DNA of 64,000 nucleotides, from the NCBI GenBank assembly GCA_963681505.1, contig OY811972.1, positions 15,791,110 to 15,855,109 on the forward strand, read 5' to 3'. The stretch comes from Eunapius fragilis (Eukaryota; Porifera; Demospongiae; Spongillida; Spongillidae). This document shows positions 35,995 through 48,520 of this stretch, piece after piece. The position numbers and the translations under genes were made by a program. Position 1 is the stretch's first letter. Each line of letters opens with the position of its first letter. The notes under the pieces were generated by a model, which was not told where the DNA came from, ran no database searches, and worked only from the letters and a program-made list of their open reading frames with translations.

Positions 35995-36107
35995 GAGTTT
36001 CCAATGTTTTGGCAGTGATTGGAGTGCTGTACTCCCCATAATCCACTGTCTTGGCCCTCACACGTATGGTGTACTCAGTGTGTGGTCTTAGACCAGTCAG
36101 CTCAGTA
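35995..36107 (-). pseudogene. Truncated FN3 exon
   Basis: Only the last ~37 codons remain (from the stretch TELTGLRPHTEYTIRVRAKT onward), with the donor side intact (GTAAGTC). The 5' part of the exon and its acceptor are gone at about 36107, so it cannot be spliced in as an FN3 domain. The closest relative is the full exon at 37239-37520. Confidence 0.8.
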
Positions 36108-36730
36108 TATTCAAGCATACTATGTTTACCCAATGAATCGTTGGCCTAATCAAGTTAACCATTTTGCTGCTATAATGACATATCATGAATGCATTTGTTT
36201 GAATAGAAACTACCATACACAACACTTAGTGTGAGGTAAAGAAAATTCAACACATTTTTTTACAGTGCACAGAGCTTGTGTATTGTGTTTTGTAACGCTA
36301 TTACAACTGCAGAAATACAGAGCACTGAAACACAACAAACACTGAACGAGTGACTCGTGAGACTGCTCAATACACACACACCAAACAATATATATACATG
36401 CACTACACAATGTTCGAGAGCATGGCCTAATAGCGCATGACTGATTATGTGTTAATCATCCTTTTCAGCCTTGGGCTCATCCTAGTCCAATGGTTGCAGT
36501 TTTTGCCATTCAACCAATGATTGAATGGCAAAACCATGTACAATGACAATACAGTGTAGATATTGAAAACATTGTGACATGAAATCCAAATACCCCTAAT
36601 GATTTGCATGAATTTCTCATATCAGTACGAAAGGTGATTTTATGTGAGTACAATACACTCGTTCCTTAATCATTACTACATATGAGCCCAGAGGGATGGG
36701 AAGTAGCAGGCCACTTTATAATGGAAGGCG

Positions 36731-37215
36731 TCCCAGGAGAAAAAAAACGGCGTAATCGCGTGCTATTGTGCGTGAAAAAACGGCCATAACAATGCCAAAT
36801 TACGAGGTCTTCAAAACGCTGTATCTTCTTGCTTGTGCAATATAGTAGAGCTACATTTTGCATATTTACAAAGCAGTCCTGTGTCTATAGAAGTCCAAAG
36901 ATGGCTTAGTTTGTGATGCATCATTCCGAAGATATTCACATTCAAGTAAAGGGCTTGATTTCGCAGGGTTTTGTACTTGAAGTCCGCGAAACCTTGTTCT
37001 AAGTTGATTGTGAATATCTTCGGAACGATGCATCGCAAACTAAACCATCTTTGGACTTCTATAGACACAAGACCGCTTTGTAAATATGCAAATGTAACTC
37101 TACTATATTGCACAATCAAGAAGATACAGCGTTTTGAAGACCACGTAATTTGGCATTGTTATGGCCGTTATTCACGCTCAATAATGCGCGATTATGCCAT
37201 TTTTTTCTCCCAGGA
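36731..37215. mobile_element. Foldback element, family IV (about 485 bp)
   Basis: Arms of more than 200 bases are inverted copies (for example GGCCATAACAATGCCAAATT on both strands) around a centre near 36960-36990. It lies between the truncated and the complete FN3 exon. A partial copy lies at 42617-42905. Confidence 0.85.
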
Positions 37216-37238
37216 TTGTTGAATAATTAACAACTTAC

Positions 37239-37520
37239 CAGCGTCCAATGTTTTGGCAGTGATTGGAGTGCTGTACTCCCCATAATCCACTGTCTTGGCC
37301 CTCACACGTATGGTGTACTCAGTGTGTGGTCTTAGACCAGTCAGCTCAGTACTGGTAGTATTTCCAGTAACATTATGAAGGCATTCACTTTCACCATGTG
37401 GAGTGTAGCTGACTTGATAGCCTCTGATGATACCATTTACATCATGTGGTGACCTCCAAGATATGGTCATGGATGTAGCTTTGATATTGTCAGCCTTCAG
37501 TCCAATTGGAGGAGTAGGAA
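37239..37520 (-). CDS. FN3 domain exon, most upstream recognised
   Basis: 94 codons, phase 1-1, acceptor TACACCAG, donor GTAAGTTG. Motifs TPPIGLKADNIK, MTISWRSPHDVNG and ECLHNVTGN. No start codon, signal peptide or further exon was found upstream, so the N-terminus of the gene is unknown. Confidence 0.87.
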
Positions 37521-37674
37521 CTGGTGTAAGAAAAAGTTACAGGATACTATGTGTTGCCCAAAATAAAAGTTCCATTCAAAATAGTATATGACAACTCTAT
37601 ATGTGCCAACAAGTGGAAGCAATGATCAAGGAAGGAGTGCTTTGTATGTAACTACATCAACCTCATATCAATTA

Positions 37675-38953
37675 ATGGCAAGATGAGTTTGGTACCCAAC
37701 TTGGTGTGGATATTCCAGTCACAGAGATTGTCTGGAGACTACCACCAGAACTTTAATGGTGCCAACTTTGTCCACTGGTTTAAAACTCAGTTTGAATGAT
37801 CTTTGTCTAATTCGCCAACATACCTACGCACAAAGCCAGCAAGTATACCAAGTGGCATACAAGCTTAAAAAGGCACAATTGCAAGAGGTTCTCACTGCAT
37901 CTGGCATTCAGTTTGGAGCAAAAGACACTGTCGCTACACTTCATCAAAGACTGAAGGCGTATATATATACATTGAAACAGTTGAACCAGAGATTGTTCAG
38001 CTGGCAAAGCTAGTCTGGGGACCCTTGCATGATGTAGGGTCTGGAACCAAACTTGTTCTGATTAGTTTTTGTTATTTGTGTATGTTTATATGATTTCATA
38101 ATCTGCAAAACCACACTCTCACTTGAACTAATCAACAAGGGCCAAGTGCTGTTCCTTCAAAGAATCATACCACTAAGTTTGAGCGGCATAATTGCCAGAA
38201 TCCTTGATGTCTTCTATATGTCGTATGGACGATCAACGTCATGTAATTCTATAAACAGACATGTCTTCAGCATCCTAACGTGACTGAACCTGGAGAAACT
38301 ATACAGCCTCCGATCGTCCCAGGTTCAGAGATGCTAGCGCTAATGCTTACAGCTTTCTTGACTTGTTTTGTACACGATTCAGTGGTACTGGTCCCCAGAT
38401 TAGCCAAAATCGTGTGATTAGAGTCGCGTGAGAGTGTGGTTTTGCGGATTATGAAATCATATACACATACACAAATAACAAAAACTAATCAGAACAAGTT
38501 TGGTATATGGCACGGTTCCAGACCCTACATCATGCTAGGGTCCCCAGACTAGGCAGCATGGTCATGAGGTGTTGTACACATCCCCATACCACCGTGACTT
38601 GCAACCAATTGAAATGGTGTCATCATAGGTCAAGGGTGAAGTTGGAAGGCAGTACGACACAGCTACAACAATACAAATAGTAAAGCAGCGTTTGGAAGCA
38701 GCTTTTAAAAGTCTGAATGCAGACTCAACTTGAAAAATCGAGAACCTGTACACCCATGTCAGAAAGATGAACAAGAATACATGGAGGCGATGACAATGAA
38801 AAAGATGACGATAGGGAAGATGGCACTGCATCACACAGCAGTGATTCAGATATTGAGGGTGACATTGAAGACCAAGAGGATGCTGACACTTCCCAATCCA
38901 AGATTAGTTGTTCTTCTGATATGAGCCACGAGTCAGATACGGACGATGTGTAA
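37675..38953 (+). mobile_element. DDE transposase remnant (Tc1/IS630-like)
   Basis: The plus strand after 38560 reads HGHEVLYTSPYHRDLQPIEM, the last catalytic region of DDE-type transposases of this group, then VKGEVGRQYDTATT and an acidic Ser/Asp-rich tail. The upstream stretch 37756-38010 (KLKKAQLQEVLTASGIQFGA) is probably its middle part. It is interrupted by a MITE at 38011-38551 and carries stops, so it is dead. Confidence 0.6.
38011..38551. mobile_element. TIR element inside the DDE transposon (541 bp)
   Basis: Ends TAGTCTGGGGACCC and GGGTCCCCAGACTA. Terminal inverted repeats of about 140 bases include TGATTTCATAATC and AAAACCACACTCTCAC. The interior is not coding. A TA target duplication is possible but not proven. 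Confidence 0.78.
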
Positions 38954-39960
38954 TCTACGATAGGTAATTTATAATGCATGTAGCAAGTTTTGTTTGCTTA
39001 AGTTATGAATGTAATTAGTAGCCACACACGCTAATTGTTAACAATCATGAATAATAATGTCATTACTTTTGTTACGGACGAATTGGGCTAATTAAAATAA
39101 TGTATCATACCCCAAATGCACCAAAAAGTGGCATGTTATTTTTACTTCCTCAATGCTGACGCGGACTTTAATACTTGGTGTTTACTGGCACAAGACGAGC
39201 TGATCAACCACGACGAACTCTCTAGCTAACCTATACTGATATATGGCTTATTGGATTCAAATTTTGTGCTTTCATGTTGTTCCTGGTCTTCAATTATAGC
39301 CATTAGGCAAACTACTATAACTATCGACTGTCTCCATGTTGCAATCCCAGCAGATAGTCGGGAGATACAAATAGCACAAACATTTTCCATATCCGGTTGG
39401 TAGAACTGCAAAAAAATTCATCATTCCCAGACACTAAAGACAAAACCAACTTCAATTTGATGACTCTTTAATTTGGCAAATCGACATTTGCCCCTAAACG
39501 CTTATGGGTTATTGAATCGCAACTAGAGGATGGGTATGATATTTAATCATGTTGAAAGGTGGAGCATAAATGAGATTCATGCAACTGCAGTGAGGACCAA
39601 TAATTAGCGGTTTTTAACCAACTTATAGTGCAACCATCAGTCGGGTCAAAAACTGGTCCAGGTGGACCACTTTTGCTGCCTAAATCGGCCCGACCCCAGA
39701 CCACTTTTGGTGACCAAAAGAGTCATTTCGTGGTAAATTGTATCACACTAAATACCTTTTACCTTCTATGCATGGGTCCATCTTTTTTGTACCAGACAAT
39801 GGGTAGTAGATGGATGTACCCATCGGATAAAGTGTGCTTAAAGGGTTAAAAATCATGAATTTTAATGAGATTGTAATGTAGCAAAAATATATAGTCCGAA
39901 TCACACCAAACTTTTTTTGAAAGACAGCTCTAATAACCTTGTGCGCTTTTCTGTTTTAAA
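38954..39960. other. Non-coding sequence
   Basis: AT-rich unique sequence between the transposase remnant and the family III foldback element. No gene, structured RNA or recognisable repeat was seen. Confidence 0.4.
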
Positions 39961-40370
39961 TTGTTTGGGAAAGTGATTCATTGGACTGGGATGCCTCTTT
40001 GAAGTCTAGCAGCCATTTTAGTTGTTTAGTGAAGTCCTTGTAAGGTGTTAATGAACAGGGAACCCACAATGTTTACAAACACAATGCAGCTATTATATAG
40101 GTGACTTGCATTTGTAAACCTTGTGGATTCCCTGAACCCTAAAGGCAATGCATGCAACTCAATGAATCCAATTATAAAACATTAGTTTACTGATATTTTA
40201 CTAGAATTTATAGTGTTGTGCGCAACATGTTGCCTAGTGTATGGTTGGCTTTACAACTTACAAGAACTATGTAAACCACATGACTGAACTACATTTTAGG
40301 GAGGCAACCAAAATGGCTGCTAGCCTTCAAAGAGGTATCCCAATCCAACAAATCACTTTCCCAAACAATT
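39961..40370. mobile_element. Foldback element, family III, copy 2
   Basis: Outer arms TTGTTTGGGAAAGTGATTCA and its complement. The core matches 20093-20360. A foreign piece of about 115 bases sits in one arm at about 40142-40260. Confidence 0.75.
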
Positions 40371-40379
40371 CAAAGGCAT

Positions 40380-40616
40380 CATTACAAGTACACCCATCCC
40401 ATCACCATCCTCTTATTACATGCACCCTTTCCTTCACCCTCCCATCACATGCACACCCAGCCCTCTGCCCACCCATCACATGCACACCCATCCCATAACA
40501 TGCACACCCATCCCTTCACCCTCCCATCACATGCACACCCATCCCTACACCCCACATGCACACCCATCCCTTCACCCTCACATCCCTTCACCCTCCAATC
40601 ACATGCGCACCCATCA
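40380..40616. repeat. 31-bp minisatellite, locus 1
   Basis: Imperfect copies of a 31-base unit built on ACCCTCCCATCACATGCACA. The same unit recurs at 40997-41120, 41480-41640 (inverted) and 47515-48076. Confidence 0.88.
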
Positions 40617-40737
40617 TTGAAGATAGTCTCAATGTTTTGTTGTGTACAATGTACCGGTCCCTCCATATAACTAAAGACATTAAATGATGAGGAAGAGAAT
40701 TACCGAATGATTGACATATAGCCCCAGTTAAACTAAT

Positions 40738-40837
<100 letters not shown>

Positions 40838-40996
40838 TGCACTCACCAGGTGATTCATGTGATAATGCTGGACTGCTGTCAGTGGACAAGGAAACTGTGG
40901 ACAGAAGATAACCTCATGGTTTACTAGTGGGTGCATAAAGCCATATAATATCATAAGCCATAAGTCCACTTACATGTACATGTAGATCGGCCACAT

Positions 40997-41120
40997 CACA
41001 TGCACACCCATCACTTCAGCCTGACATCACATGAACACCCATCCCTTCACCCACCCATCACATACACACCCACCCATCACATGCACACCCATCCTATATG
41101 TACACCCTCCCATCACATGC
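40997..41120. repeat. 31-bp minisatellite, locus 2
   Basis: Three to four degenerate units of the CCCATCACATGCACACCCAT family. Confidence 0.75.
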
Positions 41121-41479
41121 TGGGTGTGTGTCTTAGGAAATGGTCAAAAAGTGGGAGGGGCTGAAAATAATTATTCATAAGTGGGTGCGACTGAATTTTA
41201 GTTTAACAGTTCAAAAGGGAGTTCCAAGCCGCAATAAAAAAAAAGGAACATACCTTTTGACTTCTTTTTAAAATATGCTAGAACAGACGGGCATTCGGCG
41301 TTTGGTCGCCATTTTCGAACAAGTTAACAAACCAAATTAATTATGACAATTATGACTAATTTTATTCCTTCTTGAAGTACGAAAAGTGGGGGGAGGACTA
41401 AGCCCCGCACGTATAAAAGTGGGGGGGGGGGGGGGGCTAAAGCCCCCAGCCCCCCCCCCCCCCTCCTTCCTATGCCTAT

Positions 41480-41640
41480 GCCTGTTATGTGAGGGTGTAG
41501 GGATGGGTGTTCATGTGATGGGAGGGTAAAGGGATGGGTGTGCATGTGATGGGAGGTGTTGGGATGGGTGTGGGAGGGTAAAGGGATGGTTTGCATGTGA
41601 GGGGATGGGTGGGTGTGTCCCTTCACCCCCCCCATCACGT
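41480..41640. repeat. 31-bp minisatellite, locus 3, inverted
   Basis: GGGATGGGTGTGCATGTGAT units, the reverse complement of the neighbouring arrays, next to long poly-G and poly-C tracts at 41424-41462. Confidence 0.8.
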
Positions 41641-42616
41641 CAGGGTTCATACAGATTATTGATGAATGATTTCAAGGACTTCCCAAGGACTTTCAAGCAG
41701 CCTGCCTATGCATTTCAATGTGTACATGTATTTTCATCAATGTACTTCGAAGGGTGACATCCTCCGGTGTTCTACCTTGAAACAGCCACCAAACCATGAC
41801 CAGCATCTCGGTTTGTGACACCGGCCGACCCAATGGTGACCAGCGTTACCCATTGGTCCCAGTAGGCCCAGTGTTACGAAGCACAGCTGCTATATGCCTG
41901 ACTGTCACCTGTCCCCATTATGGGCCAAACACAACCATGAGCCTAAAGGCGTTTCTTCACTAGCAACCGCAAACCGGATTGATCCAGGTTGGGGGTGCGT
42001 CCACACTAGGTAATTAGCATTCATTGCCCAAACCAGATTGATGCAGTTTTTGGGCGTACCGTGACAAAAATGGCCATCTCACACAGGAATTTTGAGGAAA
42101 TAACAACTCCCATATTTGTAGGGATATGGGGAGCTGCTGATGTGCAAAAACAGCTTGACAGAGTTGTACACAACAAGTTAATATATTTTTAAAAGGCATC
42201 ATGCACACACACACAAACTGTGTGTGGGAGCCAGTTTATTGTGCCACATCAGAATTATGATTATGCTGAGACGACTATGATAGCGAGTATACTGTACATA
42301 AGCATATAGGCAGAGCGAGAGTGAAATAATACATGCAAAAAATGGCCAGGTGCATGCCGAGCAATTCGTGAAAATGTAACCCATGGCATATACCAAAGCC
42401 ATGCATCCTCTTTTGAGACAACCCACACATGGGTACGATCGTACATGGGAGCAATGCCACCATAAAATGAAAAACCTTGTGGAGAAGTACAAAAAGGTTG
42501 ATAAGCATGAAGCTTGACTACACTAGACCAAATCCCCTTCAAAGTGCCAATGTGCATGCTTCCAATGTGAGTTGGCCATATTTGTCACCTATATGTCACC
42601 TATTCCCATACATTGC
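41641..42616. other. Non-coding sequence
   Basis: No convincing gene. Open frames on the minus strand at 42199-42557 lack any family signature and have no supporting splice context. Confidence 0.4.
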
Positions 42617-42905
42617 ATTGTTCCGAAGATATTCACAATTAACTTAGAGCAAGATTTCGCAGGCTTCAAGTACAAAACCTCGTGAAATCAAGCCCTTTAC
42701 TTGACTTCGGAACAATGATGCATCGCAAACTAAAACATCTTTGGACTTCTATAGACACAGGACCGCTTTGTAAGTATGCAAAATGTAGCTCTATTATACT
42801 GCACAATCAAGAAGATATGGCCTTTTGAAGACCACGTAATTTGGCGTTGTTATGGCCATTTTTCACACACAATAACGCGCGATTACGCTGTTTTTTTCTC
42901 CCAGG
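42617..42905. mobile_element. Foldback element, family IV, half copy
   Basis: Matches the right half of 36731-37215 (TTTGGACTTCTATAGACACA, GAAGACCACGTAATTTGGC) and ends CTCCCAGG. The left arm is missing. Confidence 0.75.
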
Positions 42906-42959
42906 CTACTTAGCGGACATAAAGAACTCTGTAGGTGTGGTCTAATTTGAAAGAAAGTG

Positions 42960-43800
42960 TGGGGGTTAAAAGAGCCCTGTGGGTGTGGTTTACATTTTAA
43001 GAGTGCAGGGGTCAAACAAGATTCTACAACAAAAAACAGCCCTGTGGATGTGGTGAGGAGTGTGAGGGGTTAAGGAACATAACCGACTAAAAAGAGCCCT
43101 GTGGGTGCGGTGAACTTTCTGGTTAAGGAATGGAATAAAAAGAGCCCTGTGGGTGTGGTGTACTTTTCAAGTGTGTGAGGGGTTGTAACGATATTCCGCG
43201 CGCACCAGTAAGCCGCTGCCGGGTTTTTGACCACAAACACAGTTGAAGGTCTCTTGATAACACTTTTCATCCATACTCCATACAACATGCGCATTTTATA
43301 CTAGTGAATAACGCATGCCATTGGTCCATAATCCCTGGCTTCCCATTGGGTAGGATCGTTCTCTCAGGGCAGCTGTGGAGACATGAAGTTCTCATGTCCA
43401 CCTCGTTCCCATTCCTTTACAGGGGTTAAGAAACATAGCCGACAATCCACACTCCTCACCACACCCACAGGGCTCTTATTTATCTTTTATGTCACTTAAC
43501 CCCTCCTGGAAAGTACACCACACCCACAGGGCTCTTTTGTGTCGGCTATGCTCCTTAACCCATCACACTCCTGGAAAGTACACCACACCCACAGGGCACT
43601 TTTTTATCGGCTATGCTACTTAATCCCTCCCACTCCTGGAAAGTTCAGCACACACCAGGGCTCTTTTTTGTCGGCTATGTTACTTAACCTCTCCCACGCC
43701 TGGAAAGTACACCACACCCATAGGGCTCTTTTTTGCCGGCTACGCTCCTTAACCCTCACACGCCTGGAAAGTACATCATGCTCACAGGGCATTTAACTTG
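42960..43800. repeat. Inverted pair of minisatellite arrays around a unique core
   Basis: Units containing AAGAGCCCTGTGGGTGTGGT occur at 42960-43190, and their reverse complement (ACCACACCCACAGGGCTCTT) recurs at 43430-43800. The 230-base centre (about 43195-43430) is not repetitive and holds no recognised gene. Confidence 0.75.
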
Positions 43801-44088
43801 TCCTGTGCGTTTGGTAATCATTCCAATAGTGCAAAGGGTTAAAGAGCCCTGAATGGGGGTTGGGACATATAAATATACAGGCAATAAGCCTTTCGAAGGA
43901 TATTACAATATTAGGTCATGTTAGCAGCTGCCTGGGACCGCTAGGCTGAGAAAACACTTTAGTTAAAATAGTAATGGTACCATTCACAATTATATATTTA
44001 AAAACACTTTATATTTGCATCTTGCATTTGTTTTATCATGAGGGCTATTGAATGTGTTACACCTCTATGCACTGTGTGTGTGCGCATT

Positions 44089-44122
<34 letters not shown>

Positions 44123-45906
44123 TGTGTGTGTGTATATGTTGCTTGCTTGCCTGTTACCCTATGTACTGGCCCACCCACCATAACAATCGTACTGTCACCT
44201 GCTGCACATGCATGACAGGTGAAAGCAGTTGACCAAAACAGCACCCAGGTCCCATGGTTGTTACCTCAGGATATATGTGTAGTGGTGTAGGCAGCACAGG
44301 GGACCCCACACATTTGTTGGAAGGGGGCATTGCCCCCTCACCTTTATAAAAGGGGGGGAGGGGGAAAGGAAGTAGTCTAGTACCAATGTTAACACCCGTG
44401 GAAAGTTTATATCACTTGTGCATTGGTTGAGAATTGAGGCCCGTTCCCTCCCTCACTCCCCCCCCCCCCCCCCCCCCGCTATAGGCACACCTATGTATTT
44501 GTCCCATGCCATGCCTTTTAATTACCTTCCCACTCATCTAATGTGTAACAGTATTCCCTGTACTCTTGTAAGGGGGTACGGTGGCAATGCAGACATGCTG
44601 ATGTGTGCATGCAGGAGAGGAACTATAAGATAATCCATTCTGCACTATACACCACCATTCTTTCCCAGATGTCCACACACACCTGTTTGCTTACACAACC
44701 CAAACTTCTACCCAACCCTTCAGCCCCATTTAAGGGAGGGGCATTAACGATTTTTCAAACTTCTTGACCCCCCAGTCCAATACTTTTCTATTACTATTCT
44801 GCACTGAAAGGACAGAGTAGGAGTGTGTGTTCCATCTTCTCCCCCCATAATCACTCCAGCTTGACATTGACACATTGGTTTGTACTGGACCTACTTGGGG
44901 CTGTGTGCATGTATGAGCATGTGTGTGTGTGTGTGTGCATGTGTGTGTGGTTTGACATATTGCCCATGCCATTGGGAACCATTTCATTTACCCTCTTTTC
45001 CCACTCAATAGATTATCGTCCACTATTGCAATGAAGAAATGAGAAATTTTATGCAACTGTTATTAGAAGCTATGAGTGTTTACATTGTGAAACTATTCGT
45101 ATTGCCTTCTTGTGAACACACCTACTTTACGTTATATGGTTATTGACTAAGTTATTATTGATATCGTAAAGGCATATGCACTGAATATCATAGAGAAATG
45201 CGGCATTTTTGAGCTAGGTTAGCACAGGCAGATCTCTTCTGGCAGCCTCAGTGACTTTGTTGTTTTGGCAATGTCATATCAGAACAGCCTTTGGGGTTGT
45301 GGCACATGCCAACTAACAACTGTACCACTAAGAATTACATGTAACTACAATCCAACCGTATCTAGTGTTGGCAGGATGGCAATACTAGCTATAGGCGGTG
45401 GGGCACACAACTGTGCTACTATTGAACATGACTTTAACCATGGTGAACCTTAGCTTGAGTGCACCATTCCACCGTGTTACAACTATATGATGCAAGCAGC
45501 AAAAATTTAAAAAAAAACTATGTCAACGTTAATTGCGTGCGATGCAAACGTTACACAAGCATTACACGTACATTTTTGTGACCGCTACTGTAAGGTACAT
45601 TTACCTTTATAAAGGAAAAGGTAAATACACCTTACAGCATGAGGTTTGTCCATCAGAATTCTAGCATCCTTTGTCTCCATGCTGAATGGCCACTCTTGCA
45701 CTAATTGATGGAATGCTACCTGGCAACACTCTAGCCAAGGTTTGAACACTTTTACATTCTTCTAAGCAAAATTGCTACCACCATTGTGCAAGCTCCTACA
45801 ATTTCAGGTATCTACATGTATGTACACATAATAATCCATATTTTGTTTATAAAAATCCCCATCGGCTTGCCATGCCTACAGTTGTGCGTGATATGCGTAC
45901 CAGGCC
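43801..45906. other. Non-coding sequence with TG tracts and poly-C
   Basis: Contains (TG)n at 44087-44135 and 44920-44950, a poly-C run at 44459-44477 and a small imperfect hairpin at 45592-45639. No gene recognised. The 3' end of the double-Death gene follows on the minus strand. Confidence 0.45.
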
Positions 45907-48520
45907 TTAGTTACTGAGGGTGGCAACAGCATCCATATACTGATAATCAACCACATACAACACAACTTTGGGCTTACTATGCTCCTCTGCTATCTTCCTC
46001 GCCAATGCTGGGTTATCGCCTCCAACACGTTTGTGCACAGCTTTGCACAACATCCTCCAAGATGGCTGACCAAACCTTTTGGTATCATAACGTTGTTGCA
46101 ACCAACCGAAAAGTACATCTCTAAGGCATTCAGTAGGATCATTGTGATGTATTGCTGAAATAGTATCCATCTCTGCAGGTCTAATTCTTAAGGCTGTTCC
46201 CAGTGACTTCCATCTTGCTGCTATATCCAGCACTGCCTCCAGTACATCTGGAAGGTCATCCTCACCTGGGCCAAGGGGTGTGGTTTGTAAGACACAACAC
46301 TGCATGATGTGCTCAACATACCAAGAGGGTCCCTAGACACACTTGAGAAATCATCACGTGCACTTGGTACTGTATTACCTCCAACCCCATGTCCTCCAGT
46401 TCCTCTACTCTGTCCATCTGAAAGTGTTAGAAGAAGAGATCAGTGCTTTGTTTTACAGGGTGTTTATGGAAAAGTGCAACATATTTAAATGAATATAATA
46501 GGATTTACAATAACCACCTTTAGTCAAATAAGATCACATTATTTTCTTTAACAGTGCAAACGATACAATTAAAATTAAACAACTTGCAATTAACTAATTT
46601 GACAAAATAACTTTTAATAAAACTTCAGAACAATGTTGATGACAGTATGAAAAAATAGGAAATTTGATGATGTTTTACAAATTAATGTTAATGTTCAAAA
46701 CAACAAATCAAACTTGAAAAAGCAAAATGACCACTAAAATTTCATAATCCATCACCAAATCAAATTGTGGTTTTTACTTCCGGACTAATTCTTTACTTCA
46801 GCCTTAATAACTTTACAGCAAATTATGGTATTAAATGTCACTGTTGGACTTCATAACTTGAAATCAGTGCTGTTCCACCGCATATTCAGATCTCGCATTA
46901 CTTATTAATGTTTAATTAACTCTACCCGTAATCTTGAATAACTTTATTAATAGAGGGCTTTGAATATTTTGATTTATGAGGAATTTGATACAATTACTTA
47001 ACCGCTTAATATTTGTCTAACTACCGCATCACATTTAACGATATCATACTTCAATCCTGAGTTAAAAGTGACTTCAATTAAAGTGTTGCATTCTTTCATA
47101 AACACCCTGTATAGTTCATGAACCCTGAGATGATGGTAAGAACTGGCAACCATTGTATCATAATTACATAGAGAACACAGGTGCATTAATTTTATTGATT
47201 AGTATGTGTAATAATAATAATAATTGTACAATTAAATCTGTAAGCTGTAATAGTTGAGCTATCATTTTTATTACCATGCTCCACCGTGTGCACTGAATGT
47301 AATGGACAGCTTCATATAGCACAGTTGTTTTATGCATATCAAAAGGTCTTGGGCAATTCTATATCCAGTGGTTCCATAAATGACACCTACGTTTTAACTT
47401 GACAAAACACTTGGCACATTTGGTCATTTCATTTATTTTAGCATATACAATCAATTATAACTTACAAGGTATTGTTCAATAATTATAAGGTGTGAAAAAT
47501 TGGACCACAGATACTGATCCCAACACCCTCCTATCACATGCATACCCATCCCTAAACCCTCCCATCACATGCACACCAATCCCTTCACCCTCCCATCATA
47601 TGCACACCCATCCTTACACCCTCCCATCACATCCACACTCATCCCTTCACCTTCCCATCACATCCACACCCATCCCTACACCCCATCACATGCACACCCA
47701 TCCCTACACCCTCCCATCACATCCACACCCATCTCTACACCCTCCCATCATATGCACACCCTCCCTACACCCTCCCATCACATCCACACCCATCTCTACA
47801 CCCTCCCATCATATGCACACCCTCCCTACACCCTCCCATCACATGCCCACCCATCCCTACACCCTCCCATCACATCCACACCCATCCCTACACCCTCCCA
47901 TCACATGCACACCCATCCTACACCCTCACATCACATGCACACCCATCACTACACCCTCACATCACATGCACACCCATCCCTACACCCTCCCATCACATGC
48001 ACACCCATCCCTACACCCTCCCATCACATCCACACCCATCCCTATACCCTCCCATCACATCCACACCCATCCCTACCTTATTATTGTATGATTATGAGTG
48101 CATAATGCCTTATAAAGATATACTCCACTGACATACTTTTACGTACCAAAGTAAGCATCAATGGCATCAGCCAGTTCAGCCAACTGGCACTGTCTAAGGA
48201 CATCAACCAGTGTCCTCCATGTTGTAGGTTTCCTTCCAGTACCAGCAATCCACCTTTGGAAGATGGCCTGGGTGATTGCTTCAGCATTGTTCCGGTGTCG
48301 AGACCTGAGTTTATCCATGAATGTTCCATTGTCATCTCCTAGCAGTTGTATCCCCAAGGCATAGTACTTGGTACCAATGCTTTGGATGATGTTCAACGGA
48401 CCAGACATCAGATCACTGAGGTTAGGCGTGGCTGATGGAAGAAAAGAGTTAAAGCAAGAGAATGGCCTGGGGAAGAGGGACCATCATATACTCACAATCA
48501 ATGGATGGAGGAGCACTCAT
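45907..48520 (-). CDS. Small gene with two Death domains, apparently complete
   Basis: Four exons fit together, all joined in phase 1. They are 48496-48520 (start, MSAPPSID), 48147-48431 (95 codons; first Death domain with SDLMSGPLNIIQSIGTKYYA and TTWRTLVDVLRQ), 46322-46417 (32-codon Gly/Ser-rich linker) and 45907-46265 (second Death domain with EAVLDIAARWKSLG, PTECLRDVLFGWLQQRYD and SWRMLCKAV, then stop). The predicted protein has about 255 residues and no membrane segment or signal peptide, so it would be a cytosolic adaptor-like protein. The linker and second Death exon are close relatives of the C-terminus of the Roc-COR/FN3 gene (4974-5469), so the two proteins may share partners. An additional exon in the 1.7 kb middle intron cannot be excluded. 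Confidence 0.78.
46418..48146. other. Intron of the double-Death gene
   Basis: AT-rich up to about 47500, then the 31-bp minisatellite. No coding exon recognised. Confidence 0.55.
47515..48076. repeat. 31-bp minisatellite, main array (about 18 units)
   Basis: Units TACACCCTCCCATCACATGC plus ACACCCATCCC. Because 31 is not a multiple of 3, all frames are open for long stretches, giving spurious His/Pro/Ser-rich proteins. It is intronic to the double-Death gene. Confidence 0.93.

Noticed and set aside
42199-42557. Three overlapping minus-strand frames of 77-98 codons
   Set aside because: No homology, no splice support, and different frames are equally open.
47492-48105. Long His/Pro/Ser-rich open frames of 178 and 199 codons
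   Set aside because: They are two frames of the 31-bp minisatellite; 31 is not a multiple of three and the unit happens to lack stops.
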